Notes under the pieces: model-generated
Told to the model about the DNA's origin: nothing
Seen by the model: only the letters and a program-made list of their open reading frames with translations
Databases searched by the model: none
Part shown: positions 40,512 to 50,200 of the stretch, one piece after another
Layout: every line of letters starts with the position of its first letter
Position numbering within the stretch: position 1 is the first letter of the stretch
Virus record (IMG/VR): IMGVR_UViG_3300046323_000511
Location: 1-62,007 of that record
Source: a virus
Length of the DNA: 62,007 bases
Strand: one strand, 5' to 3'
Translations under genes and position numbers: made by a program

Positions 40512-41498
40512 TTAATAGTGTATGTAATAGTATACAGGCATATTTTTAGGCCTGGTTTCGGATTCTCCAAATTCCTTGCATTCGTGGGAATGCGCTGGAA
40601 TTTCAATATCGAATTCAATCTTTTTTTCTTCGATTGGTTCAATACTGATACTAGGAGTGAAACTTATTTCATCTAGGGATAAAGATAATTCATTTCCTTT
40701 TATTTCCCTAACTACCAAGTCTAATTTTGTATCTATGGCTTGTAAATATATTTCGTGGGTATGTTCTCCCGTATCGCTGGTATCTACCGAAAATTTGAAT
40801 TCATCCTTGTACTCGTGTAACTTATTCACCTTGTCGGCTTCCTGCATAGTGTATGCTCTTCTTTCTCCGAAACCGTCTGGTATCATCTCCGATTTAAGGT
40901 TTGTTTCTTTGTAGTTCGTGGAATGGTTTCTTTCAAGTTCTATGTATGCCGTATGGGTATGCGCTCCTGCTTCCTTGGTTTGCCCTGTAAACTCGATCTT
41001 AGATATATTTGCTTTTTCTACCTCGAACCTTAAATCAGGCATTCTAACTTTGCCTTCAGGTCGTACTGGATTTATCTTTATTTCGCTATGGAAATCTTGC
41101 TTCGGGATAACTATCTCTATGCCTATTTTTTCGGCTTCCTGCCCTGTTATTTCGTGCGTGTGTTCTTTTACCGTGTCTTCTTCTGGTTCGGAAAACTTTC
41201 TTTTCCCTGTGTTGCCTCGCAAAAACATACCTGTATAATTAGGCGTTCTTTCTGAATTAAGGAAAGAAATAAGTCCTTTTGCTTTTTCGGGTATTGCTTT
41301 CCCATCGCAAAGCAGTAGTCGGTTTGAGTTTAAAAAATCCTTGTCTGGTTTTACTGGGTATATTTCTATACTGCCTACTTTATTGCCTTTCTCAAACAGA
41401 TAAAATATCGTATCAATCAAACATTTAGATTCCATTTCTCCTATTTTCTTATTCAGGAGTTCGGTAAGGGATTCTATATTTTGCCTATTGTCATGCAT
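40512..41498 (-). CDS. Tail collar/fibre-tip protein with HxH repeats, 328 aa
   Basis: A 328-residue protein with a tail-collar-type segment: LLLCDGKAIPEKAKGLISFL, then TPNYTGMFLRG and HTHEITG. The C-terminus ETRPKNMPVYYYI matches the classical fibre-tip ending. Histidine pairs HTHE, HTHT, HTHE and HSHE recur at intervals; in T4 gp37 such HxH sites coordinate iron in a needle-shaped tip. It is likely a receptor-contacting fibre or spike tip, oddly placed between ring proteins. Confidence 0.8.
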   Translation of the reverse strand: MHDNRQNIESLTELLNKKIGEMESKCLIDTIFYLFEKGNKVGSIEIYPVKPDKDFLNSNRLLLCDGKAIPEKAKGLISFLNSERTPNYTGMFLRGNTGKRKFSEPEEDTVKEHTHEITGQEAEKIGIEIVIPKQDFHSEIKINPVRPEGKVRMPDLRFEVEKANISKIEFTGQTKEAGAHTHTAYIELERNHSTNYKETNLKSEMIPDGFGERRAYTMQEADKVNKLHEYKDEFKFSVDTSDTGEHTHEIYLQAIDTKLDLVVREIKGNELSLSLDEISFTPSISIEPIEEKKIEFDIEIPAHSHECKEFGESETRPKNMPVYYYIHY

Positions 41499-41501
41499 AT
41501 A

Positions 41502-42143
41502 TTAAGAGATTTCATCCACTGCCTTGTCTTGCGTAACATTTAAAAATGGAGCTCTCAGTCTCAATATTTCTGCCACTATCCTTTTTTCCATATCTGCACT
41601 CACGGCAAGTTCATCCCCTATGCCTATATCCTGGCTGTCTGGCACAAGTCTTACAAGCAATGGTTTTGGCATAAGTGATGGGTCATTATTGGAATAGAGT
41701 TTGTTGACATTCCCTGTGAAATATATTCTCTTGCCTTCTGGATAGTACCCACATTTATTTTCTAGGTATCCTGCTTCAAGCCCTCCTCCTAATTCATTGT
41801 GTCCGTTGTACATTGGTATAAAAGATTCTCTGATTTCATCCCTTGGTCTTATGGATAATATACCCTTATCCATCGGGAATTTTATAGGCCTAGCAGGGAG
41901 AAGTATATATCTCCTGCCGTTGTCGGTGAGGAGTGCGAAATTACCATAGGTTTTTATATACTCACCTGGTATCATCTGTATTCCTTTTGCCTCGTTTTGC
42001 AGGTACTCGTCTACAATCATTTCAGACCTTAGTTGGTCTATATCATTTGCTATCTCTCTTTCATCTATCTTAAAGTCCTTTGTTCGGTCTCCTGCTGCTA
42101 GAATCCTAAGTATCTTGGATGATATTTTAAGTTTTGTTGTCAT
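41502..42143 (-). CDS. Neck/ring-type structural protein, 213 aa
   Basis: A 213-residue protein with a helical start and a beta-rich core (KGIQMIPGEYIKTYGNFALL; YYPEGKRIYFTGNVNKLYSN). It looks like a crAss-type ring protein by length, composition and position. It overlaps the neighbouring ring gene by one base. Confidence 0.6.
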   Translation of the reverse strand: MTTKLKISSKILRILAAGDRTKDFKIDEREIANDIDQLRSEMIVDEYLQNEAKGIQMIPGEYIKTYGNFALLTDNGRRYILLPARPIKFPMDKGILSIRPRDEIRESFIPMYNGHNELGGGLEAGYLENKCGYYPEGKRIYFTGNVNKLYSNNDPSLMPKPLLVRLVPDSQDIGIGDELAVSADMEKRIVAEILRLRAPFLNVTQDKAVDEIS

Positions 42144-42835
42144 TAATTGTTCCTTTCCTCCTGAGTTGCAAGTCCGTACATTTCCCCATCTTTCAACTGC
42201 ATTCCTGCAAGTTTAAGGGTTTTCATTAGCAAATCATTGTGCGTACTTTCTACCATATCTATCTGTACGCTTCCTGTTGGATTATACACAGGTCTATCAG
42301 AAACTACCGTATAATTCCACTTAGGCTTTAATGGCTTACGCAGGTAAGTAATATCTATACTTGTGATTGTGTTTGGTGCTACATTAATAAGATTTTCAAA
42401 CTGTAATGCAATTGGATAGTCTTCTGAAACTTCCAACAACTGATCCTGCAATCTCATTGTCCAAGCCCCATTATCTATGATTTCCACATTGGTTCTATTG
42501 GCGGATGGATTTATATCAAAACTTCTTCCCTGTGGCAAATGAATTTCAAGCAGATAGAAATAATCAACTGGAAGAGTTGCTACCCCTGCTGTTACTGTTA
42601 AAGTACTTGGTGTTTCCAAGGTACTTAAATCATCCTTTACTCTTTGGCTAATTGAATACCCGTTATTTGTTACGCCTTTGCCTATGGCATATTTTTCAGG
42701 ACTTCCTACCCGGCTTGTGGCAAATTGCCATAATACCATTTCAAGGTAGTTATCTATTTCCTCTGGGGAAATATAACCACCTAACGGCTTATTAAACAAC
42801 TGTCTGAATTTTGTATGAAAATCGTCAATACCCAT
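42143..42835 (-). CDS. Neck/ring-type structural protein, 230 aa
   Basis: A 230-residue protein whose N-terminus (PEEIDNYLEMVLWQFATSRV) and beta-rich core (TLTVTAGVATLPVDYFYLLE) match connector-type proteins that join portal and tail tube. It is the first of three ring-like genes after the lysis genes. Confidence 0.65.
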   Translation of the reverse strand: MGIDDFHTKFRQLFNKPLGGYISPEEIDNYLEMVLWQFATSRVGSPEKYAIGKGVTNNGYSISQRVKDDLSTLETPSTLTVTAGVATLPVDYFYLLEIHLPQGRSFDINPSANRTNVEIIDNGAWTMRLQDQLLEVSEDYPIALQFENLINVAPNTITSIDITYLRKPLKPKWNYTVVSDRPVYNPTGSVQIDMVESTHNDLLMKTLKLAGMQLKDGEMYGLATQEERNN

Positions 42836-43117
42836 CTACTCTTTGTTATCGGTGTTGTTTTTTCTCAAAGATTCTATATACTCATCGTGCTTTACGATTT
42901 TGAAGTTACTCGTGTATGCCTTCATTATCTGAAGCATTTCGGATCCGAATGGCACACTTAATCCAACTATGCAGACATACCACATATTGGCTTTGAAATT
43001 TTCATCAAACTTCATTTCAGTCATCGCTTCGGAAAAGCCTATAACTAGGTACGGTAGCATTATAAAAAATGAAAGTACGATTTTATATTTATTAAACATT
43101 GCGTTTATTTTTGCCAT
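42836..43117 (-). CDS. Two-TM membrane protein, holin candidate, 93 aa
   Basis: A 93-residue protein with two hydrophobic segments (about 13-31 and 44-64) and a charged C-terminus (KHDEYIESLRKNNTDNKE). Size, topology and place downstream of the endolysin suit a class II holin. It abuts the ring gene. Confidence 0.6.
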   Translation of the reverse strand: MAKINAMFNKYKIVLSFFIMLPYLVIGFSEAMTEMKFDENFKANMWYVCIVGLSVPFGSEMLQIMKAYTSNFKIVKHDEYIESLRKNNTDNKE

Positions 43118-43123
43118 TTATTT

Positions 43124-43390
43124 TTATTTTCTGTTTTTATAATACCAACTTGATTTTATTATTTTTTTATCAATCATCCATTTTTTCAGATTATCCCACA
43201 TTCTTACCATAGGCATAAGAAAGAATGCGGAAAATAATGTGTTGAAAAACAACATCATAAAAGACACGAATGCCACGCCTATAAGTGATCCTATATTCCA
43301 TTGTTCCCATACAGAAATATCTATCAATACCGTTGCTATGCTTGTTTTTATTAGCATCATTAAATCTATATGGTCAAGCATTTTGTTCAT
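43124..43390 (-). CDS. Membrane protein, holin candidate, 88 aa
   Basis: An 88-residue protein, MNKMLDHIDLMMLIKTSIAT onwards, with two hydrophobic segments and a basic tail. ATG 43390 overlaps the preceding ORF's stop (ATGA), favouring it over a start 33 codons upstream. A holin or regulator of lysis is likely. Confidence 0.6.
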   Translation of the reverse strand: MNKMLDHIDLMMLIKTSIATVLIDISVWEQWNIGSLIGVAFVSFMMLFFNTLFSAFFLMPMVRMWDNLKKWMIDKKIIKSSWYYKNRK

Positions 43391-43521
43391 AGTTGGTTGA
43401 ATATGTATTCCAAAATAGCAAAAATTCCTACTACAGTAATAAATCCTATGACGACAATTGTAAGATAAACCTCTATTGATTGTCCCCACTCTCCAAAGAA
43501 TTCCTTTATTTTTTTATACAT
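43387..43521 (-). CDS. 44-aa single-TM membrane peptide
   Basis: ATG 43521 opens MYKKIKEFFGEWGQSIEVYL then one hydrophobic helix (TIVVIGFITVVGIFAI) and a short tail. It ends in an ATGA overlap with the 88-residue membrane gene. It belongs to the lysis cluster and could be a pinholin, antiholin or small spanin-like component. Confidence 0.6.
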   Translation of the reverse strand: MYKKIKEFFGEWGQSIEVYLTIVVIGFITVVGIFAILEYIFNQL

Positions 43522-43524
43522 TTT

Positions 43525-43635
43525 TTATGTCAAGAAATCAAATACCATAATAATCATTATGACCACCATCATTCCAAGTATTATATACACAAATCCTGCG
43601 TTTGGGTTTCTACTATTGTTTGAAAATCGGCTCAT
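43525..43635 (-). CDS. 36-aa single-TM membrane peptide
   Basis: ATG 43635, in another frame inside the end of the endolysin gene, gives MSRFSNNSRNPNAGFVYIIL and a hydrophobic, Met-rich C-terminus. It ends four bases before the next membrane ORF. The overlap with the endolysin and tight packing support it as a lysis-cluster gene. Confidence 0.5.
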   Translation of the reverse strand: MSRFSNNSRNPNAGFVYIILGMMVVIMIIMVFDFLT

Positions 43636-44443
43636 TCGGGTTTTGTCTGTAATAGTTGTACCATTGTGCTAGTCTTGTATCGTATTGGTGTACTGCGTAT
43701 CCCTCTCCATTATATCCGAATGCGAATGCTACCCAATTCTTTGTAAGCAGGTGTACATAGAGATTATTAGCTTGCAGGAATTTTGCGAATGCCACCAACT
43801 GATTTTTTTCATTTTCCTCCATTTTAGCCACAAACTGTTCTATGCTTTCATACCCTAATGATTGCCAATGGTAACCCATTATCTGGAAAAGTCCCCAAGA
43901 AGCGCTTTCTAGTGCTGCCTTGGTGTGTAATTTCTTTGCCTTATCCATCCTGTCCCATTCAAACTCCCATCCTTTGTATTTTGTCTTATCCCATCTAGGA
44001 TACAGCACATCTGAGTATCCCTGTACAAGCGCTGGGTTTCCTCCGTATACAGCCAGTCTCCACCAAAATATATGTCCCTCGAATAATATGAGGGGCCTGC
44101 TGGATGGCAGAAATCCTGTGCCATATAGTGATTCTACTTTTATCACAGCCTTTATGGCTGCCTTCTCTATACCAAAGGATAATGCCACATCCTGAATATT
44201 TCTTTCGGAAATTTTTTTTCCGGGTTTTTCTTTCTCGGATTGTGAAATTTCGTTTTGGATCCTGGAAACAGTCACTATTCCTGCAATGCCATCTGCCACT
44301 AGGTCTCTGGATTTTTGAAACTCCTTCACCACGGCTTCGGTTATCCGCCCAAAGTCCCCATCTGCAACACAGGGAAACCCAAGTTGGGATAGTCCTTCTT
44401 GAAGCCACTTGACTTCTTCGCCTCTGTCTCCTTTTTTAATCAT
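43613..44443 (-). CDS. Endolysin: peptidoglycan-binding plus N-acetylmuramidase
   Basis: A 276-residue two-domain lysin. Residues 1-65 form a peptidoglycan-binding type 1 domain (GDRGEEVKWLQEGLSQLGF, then DGDFGRITEAVVKEFQ). Residues about 85-270 form the muramidase domain of the DUF3380 type, with the catalytic Glu region KVESLYGTG, RPLILFEGH and SASWGLFQIMGYHW. It hydrolyses cell-wall glycan at lysis. There is no signal peptide, so export depends on the adjacent holin candidates. Confidence 0.93.
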   Translation of the reverse strand: MIKKGDRGEEVKWLQEGLSQLGFPCVADGDFGRITEAVVKEFQKSRDLVADGIAGIVTVSRIQNEISQSEKEKPGKKISERNIQDVALSFGIEKAAIKAVIKVESLYGTGFLPSSRPLILFEGHIFWWRLAVYGGNPALVQGYSDVLYPRWDKTKYKGWEFEWDRMDKAKKLHTKAALESASWGLFQIMGYHWQSLGYESIEQFVAKMEENEKNQLVAFAKFLQANNLYVHLLTKNWVAFAFGYNGEGYAVHQYDTRLAQWYNYYRQNPNEPIFKQ

Positions 44444-44736
44444 TGTTTTACGATTTGCGTACCGTTCACGAATACGTTTTCTCTGTCACCTATCACCACC
44501 ACATTCACTTCGTTTACGCTGTCTGAATAACTAAATGTATGTTTTTGGTTCGGAACTTTTTCAATGATAAACTTTGGCAGAAATCTCTTCAAATCTGCAA
44601 TCGGCATTGTAAAATCAAATGTTTTTCTATTCTTGTCTAGCAAGATGCCGTTATCGGCAAGTATCTTTTTGAAGATTTCAAGTGCTATCGCAATAGCTAC
44701 TTTTTTTAATCCTAGAAATTCGATAATTTTTTTCAT
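44440..44736 (-). CDS. Hypothetical protein, 98 aa, upstream of endolysin
   Basis: A 98-residue basic protein whose N-terminus (MKKIIEFLGLKKVAIAIALE) could be an amphipathic or weak membrane helix. The rest is beta-rich. It overlaps the endolysin start by four bases, so it probably belongs to the lysis set. Confidence 0.6.
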   Translation of the reverse strand: MKKIIEFLGLKKVAIAIALEIFKKILADNGILLDKNRKTFDFTMPIADLKRFLPKFIIEKVPNQKHTFSYSDSVNEVNVVVIGDRENVFVNGTQIVKQ

Positions 44737-44746
44737 ATTCTTGTTT

Positions 44747-46486
44747 TTATATTTTTGTTTTTTTGTATAAAAATGATGTTCCCAATTCCACTAATATTGA
44801 GTAGTTGCTATATACGATTGATGTGAAATTACTAAGCAAACTAGCTAAGTTTATGATAGGCACAATGCTAGTTCTGCTATCCACAATTACCACATTTGTT
44901 ACGGCAATTGTACCACTCTCCTTTGTAATAAGAAACGGTGTTCCCGGATTGCTGTATATCGTTGTTCCTATTATAATTATGTTTATTATTTTTGGGGAAA
45001 CGCCCGTATTGAGCATAATCATTTTTTTAGAGGCAGTAGATACTTGTACCGTGCAAGAATCCATTACAATATCTAATGCTAGAGGATTGTTTGATAGCAA
45101 AATCATTTCGTCCAAAAGTGTAATCGTGCATCTTTGCAGTAGTATTCTTCGGAATGCGCATTGAATATCGTTGTCTATTTGACAATCAATGCAGATTATT
45201 TCTTTGTCTGCATAATTACCTAGATTAAGTTCTGTGCTGATTGAATAAATAATACACCTACTTGCCTCTATGTCTGCGTTTACTACAAATAAAAATATGC
45301 TGGTATCTGATAAGATAACAGTTCCGTTTGTGGTTGTTAGCTGATTTTCAAAAATACAACTTTTTAATTTTAATTGACCACTTGCATTTTGAGTAATGAT
45401 TACACTTGAAGAAAAACTGAATTTGCCTATTCCTTCAAAAATAACTTCGATTATTCCACTAATATTAAAATTAATTGGGTCTGAAAATTCTGCACCTATA
45501 CCTATAATTCTGATTGGATTTATAATATTAATAGTTCCAGTATCTGCGTATAATCCTGGATTAATTATTATCGTATCTCCTCCTAGTGCTATACTACAAG
45601 CTCTTGCAAGTGTTCTACAAGGCAAATCTATCCTGCCTATGAGTTCTGTTCTGGTCAAAGAATCATTCCCACTTGGGGCATTTGTATCTACATATATAGT
45701 TTTTCCAGAAGAGGATATAACTTGATTATAAAATCCTTTCACATTAGCCCCATTTGTGCCATAATACTGTAATGGGGAGGTTATACCATTGATTGATTCC
45801 GCTTGATCCACTATTCCATTGTCTGCTGTATCGTATACAGCCTTAGTCATATCTCCTCCAACTGCAACACCAGGAAACAAGTAAAACCCTTTTACTCCTA
45901 GATTGTTTGTTCCATAGTAACTTAGGGCTGGCGCTACTCCTAAAACTACATTGGCGTTTTGTATACTGCCCTGTATCAAACTTCCAAATGTCTTTACCCC
46001 TAATACGGTTTCATCTCCTGTCGTATGTACATAATCAGATTCTAAAAATCCTACTATATCCGATTTACTCAAATTCCTAGAAAAAGGTTTCCAAGTAATG
46101 GATGGCGTTATGTCTGTGTTTGCCTGAAATCCAATATTCCCCCCTATCCAACTTTGTCCTGCAAAACTGCCTTGCTGTATTGTAACAATAACTACGGGTT
46201 TAGACAAAAAATCTTTTGGTGCAATATTCAAAGGAAATGCGTTATTGGCTGCCCCCTGAGAACCTTTTGCCCCTAGTCTGTAAATCAGTTGTTTTGTAGG
46301 CAACTCTGGTGTCCCTACTGAAAAAACGTCCAAATGCTTGGCAAGTAAAATATACTCATTCTCGGCAAAAGTAAGCCCATCGTACCCATCTACTAGCGAA
46401 AAAGGTACATCGTTATTGAATTGGACAAGTGCCTTAACAGCAATGCCATTCAAATTTTGACTATCGTATATTTTATTGTCTGTCAT
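44747..46486 (-). CDS. Tail fibre/spike with beta-helix, 579 aa
   Basis: A 579-residue protein. The N-terminal region has fibre-type elements (HTTGDETVLGVKTFGSL), then two copies of a YYGTN..VKGFY unit (YYGTNNLGVKGFYLFP; YYGTNGANVKGFYNQ). From about residue 260 a right-handed beta-helix is evident (YVDTNAPSGNDSLT, GGDTIIINPGLYADTGTINI) with many Ile/Ser/Thr rungs. Probably a host-surface-binding or polysaccharide-cleaving spike; no catalytic residues could be assigned. Confidence 0.75.
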   Translation of the reverse strand: MTDNKIYDSQNLNGIAVKALVQFNNDVPFSLVDGYDGLTFAENEYILLAKHLDVFSVGTPELPTKQLIYRLGAKGSQGAANNAFPLNIAPKDFLSKPVVIVTIQQGSFAGQSWIGGNIGFQANTDITPSITWKPFSRNLSKSDIVGFLESDYVHTTGDETVLGVKTFGSLIQGSIQNANVVLGVAPALSYYGTNNLGVKGFYLFPGVAVGGDMTKAVYDTADNGIVDQAESINGITSPLQYYGTNGANVKGFYNQVISSSGKTIYVDTNAPSGNDSLTRTELIGRIDLPCRTLARACSIALGGDTIIINPGLYADTGTINIINPIRIIGIGAEFSDPINFNISGIIEVIFEGIGKFSFSSSVIITQNASGQLKLKSCIFENQLTTTNGTVILSDTSIFLFVVNADIEASRCIIYSISTELNLGNYADKEIICIDCQIDNDIQCAFRRILLQRCTITLLDEMILLSNNPLALDIVMDSCTVQVSTASKKMIMLNTGVSPKIINIIIIGTTIYSNPGTPFLITKESGTIAVTNVVIVDSRTSIVPIINLASLLSNFTSIVYSNYSILVELGTSFLYKKTKI

Positions 46487-46491
46487 TTCTT

Positions 46492-46977
46492 TTACAGTTG
46501 ATGTGTAATTAAAACCTTAAAGGGCTTATTCAATGTCGCTATATTGGATGGGTCTGTTCTTACTATAATATCCGTTGCGGTATAATCTAAAAGACACAAA
46601 AACAGTGCATCGTTATATGAAAATGGCACATATTCATTTGCATTATACTCGATAACACCTTGTATGGTTATTATTTTTGTGGACACAAGCCCATGCGGAA
46701 AAGATGATTCTGCGCCTGCTATTGGTGGCGTAATTCCTGCGATGGTTTTTGTTACATAAATGGGCAGGATTAACCAATCAGAGCCAGTCCAGTATTGCAA
46801 TACATTTCCATCTGTAGCGTTTTGTATAACCAACCCTGCGTCTTGGTTTGTCAATGTTGCTGTTAATGTAATTATTTCCGCTGTTTCAAGGCTTACGGTT
46901 TTTATACCTTTATTGTTGCCTACATAAGTCCGACCTCTTGAACTACTTACTTTGCTGTCCCCAAAATTACTTTCCAT
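46492..46977 (-). CDS. Fibre-associated protein, 161 aa
   Basis: A 161-residue beta-rich protein (NATDGNVLQYWTGSDWLIL; HGLVSTKIITIQGVIEY). It looks like a fibre knob or chaperone-type domain. It lies between a 98-residue gene and the beta-helix spike, overlapping the former by one base. No enzymatic motif. Confidence 0.6.
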   Translation of the reverse strand: MESNFGDSKVSSSRGRTYVGNNKGIKTVSLETAEIITLTATLTNQDAGLVIQNATDGNVLQYWTGSDWLILPIYVTKTIAGITPPIAGAESSFPHGLVSTKIITIQGVIEYNANEYVPFSYNDALFLCLLDYTATDIIVRTDPSNIATLNKPFKVLITHQL

Positions 46978-47273
46978 TACTCTGTTTGATTAATGTTTGG
47001 GTACAAGTCTAAATCTAGTCCTAGCATTTGTATAATGCCTTGACCTATTGCACTATCCCTAAGTGCATTATATTTTTGCTTGATTGGGGAATTAAATCTA
47101 GTGTATTGCCCGTTTTCTAAGACAGCCATTATTTTGCCTGTCGGACTTACCAATGCAACTTGGTACTTTACAGTAATGACTTCGGTTTGGCTGTTTATTT
47201 CAAGCGTATGGATAATTATTTTTTTCTCTAACCCTGTTTCTTGGTCTATACCAAGGCTTTTACTTGTAATCAT
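46977..47273 (-). CDS. Hypothetical fibre-region protein, 98 aa
   Basis: A 98-residue protein with a beta-strand N-terminal part and a helical C-terminus (IGQGIIQMLGLDLDLYPNIN). It lies between two fibre genes, so it may be a small adaptor or assembly factor. Confidence 0.6.
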   Translation of the reverse strand: MITSKSLGIDQETGLEKKIIIHTLEINSQTEVITVKYQVALVSPTGKIMAVLENGQYTRFNSPIKQKYNALRDSAIGQGIIQMLGLDLDLYPNINQTE

Positions 47274-47285
47274 ATTTTTATTGGT

Positions 47286-50200
47286 TTAAAGTCCGGTATA
47301 TCCAGACACGTTGAACGTTATTTCCCCAGTAACGATTTCGATTGAATTAGTTCCAATTTCTATTGGCCTATTTAAAGCACCCCTTATTCCACTAGGAAAA
47401 TTAAAGGTTAGGTTGCTATCGCCTAATGGTGCTTTAAATCTAAAGTGGATTTTATTCAGAAAAGAGCCTCCTCCTGTTCCACCTACGCCTATTGCCAATC
47501 CTGCGTTTGGAAGAATACTTATAGTGAAAGTTGTTGTGCTTGGAACAGTAAGTACATAGTATCTACCTCCATCAACTATTCCTGTTATGCCTCCCACAAG
47601 TAAAAAAATAACTTCATCCCCTATGTTTAGATTGTGTGCTACACTTGTAGTCATCACACTTGCCGAAACAGTAGTTACAGACATTCCATCGTCCTGTATA
47701 CGTACTGTAAGGTCTGCTAACAAGTCAAAGGCAGATAATGTAAGTTGTTTTATGTAATTCCTTGTCCCTGCTGGTGGGGCATTTTTTGCCACCCTAGCAG
47801 TTCCAGAACCAACTGTCCAAATAGCCGTCCTGTTAAAGTCTAGTTCGGTAATAGAATCTAGTTTTACAATCGCTTGTTGTGCGGAACTTATAAGCAAATC
47901 TGAAGCGTCCCCAGCTACAAGTGTGGTATCAGCAGCAACAGCAACTCTTCCTCCTATCCTTACTAGCGCACCTGTACTAGGAGAACTATGGGCAGTTTGT
48001 CCTCCTGCTAATGTTCCTATATTGCCTATCGTATTTCCACCTGTCGGTATAGGACTAAGAAGCGAAACATTTTGTGCCGTATTAGCTCCTTGCACTTTAG
48101 AATTTGTGATATTTACTGCCTGAGTAGAGAAATTTTCTAGTCCAATCATGCCAACTGTCCATATCGTGTTGGTAGGTGCGGTATTCCCATTTAGGCTTCT
48201 TATCTGTAAAAACAATGGGGCGGATTCATCTGCTATATTTACTACTCTTGAAGCCCTTGGTAAAATAGGCAAGATAGTTCCTGACGCTACCAATTGGTCT
48301 GCTAAATAGGCATTACTATCTTCCGAACCCATAATCGCCATGTGTCCTGGTGAGGCTGTTGTATTTATGGTTGCTACCGTTGCCCCACTATTCCATCCCC
48401 TTCTTTGTGAATCATAGTTAACTGCTGTTGCGGAAGCTCCTGTATAGACGATTTGGTGATAGTTCCAACCAAAAACACTACAAGTCCCCGTATTATCTGC
48501 ACCTGTGGCAAAAGAAGCTACCGTAAAAGTAACGGCTTGTCCAGATACAGAAGCTATTGCGTATCTACCTCCTAGCGCTGTAACCCCTGTAAATCCTTGG
48601 AATGCTCCAATATACATAGATTGCCCTACAAATGTACTGTCTACTAAGAAGGTAGGAGGAAATGTTACTGTGATTGATGTAGCACTATTTACCGTAACAG
48701 CCAAGCCGTCTCCAATTATATCTACCAATTCAATAAAAAAATTGTTATTGGCATTTCTTTGAGACAAAAGCGTTTGCGCTCTTAGGACGAAAGAACCCAT
48801 AAAAGTCCTATTGCTTCTTATAATCGTTTCTGAATTGATTGTAGTTTGTGCATTTAAAACTAATGCACCTCCTGACTGAGCAATGGTTTGTCCTGCGCCT
48901 ACTTGAATTAAATTCCAAAACTCACTATCTACACCTGCTGGTATTGTCTTACTGAAAGTAGTCCTAAATATTTGTTGTTGTGCAGGAGTTACAACAACTG
49001 CTTGTGAATTTCTCAAAGGAGGTGTAAGACTTTGGGGAACAATAGTTCCTGTTATTCCTGCTGCCCAACATGCAGTTCCTATTTGCAAGTTAGTAGCATC
49101 TGCTGCTGTTTTTGATATTTCAAGGCTGACAGGCAAATTTGGATTTGCTACGCTTGCAGTTAAAAGAGTGTTTGGAAATAATATTCTATGAAACGTAACC
49201 CAAACTCCATCTGGGCTTAATGCTTCAAAAAATACTGAGGCAATTCCTAGCCATCCAAATCTAATACGGTAAATATTAAACCTTGTAAAGTTTATTGCTT
49301 CTGCAACATTATTCCTTGAAAATAAAGATCCTGCTACGCCTAGCAAAGTATCAACACTAAAAGAGACTTGTGGCACTATTGTATCAACTCCGTTCAGCCT
49401 TGAACCGATACCAAAAGTAGTGCCATTATAACCTATAAAGAAGCCATTTAAAGCATTGTATAAACCTATTCTTTGAAAAGAACTTGCACTTGTAGGAGTA
49501 GTAAAGTCTGCTGTAAATTCAGCGAATATTTCTGATCCGCTTTGGTAAACCACGCTATTTTGGCTTGTAGCAGAAATAGAAGCCGTTGTTCCTGTTCCAC
49601 TACTAAAAGTGGCAAATCCATTTATAGGATTTACTGCCCCGGAAGCTCCCCCACTTGCAATAATATTAACAAGTGTGTTTAAAAAAGCAGTATTAAACTG
49701 AATATTTACCTGTGGCTGTCTTGATGTAGTAACTAATGCGCCAAATATATCCTTATCTCCTGCGTCTTGAAAAGTCTTGATTTTCCCGGTAGGATCTGTT
49801 AATATTCTTTTTAGGTTTACGCCATCACTTCCCCCTATTGTTAAATGAGAAGCTCCTAGTTCTGCATCTGTTCCTGCATTACTTCTTGTTCCTCTAATAG
49901 CAAGTACTCCTGAGAGAAGATTATAAAGCCCCTTTAGTAAGGCATTGACTGTCCAACTACTCGTACTATCGGTTGCCCTTGCATCATTGACTGCACCTAT
50001 TCTATTTAGAAATCCTCTCATCAAGGAATTCAAGCTCCAACTACTTGTGCTGTCGGTTGCACTTGGTGAAGTAAGCGCACCTAGTCTATCATTTCCTTCC
50101 ACTTGGTTTGTAGCACTTGCGTCACCTCCTCCGCCTCCTCCACTTCCACCAGAAGTTCCAATTTTAAATACGTTTTTAAGTACATCTACCTTTGTTGCCT

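Noticed and set aside
48505-48762. Plus-strand ORFs within the fibre and other virion genes
   Set aside because: They are frame shadows of repetitive Ser/Thr/Pro-rich minus-strand coding sequence, without promoters or leaders.
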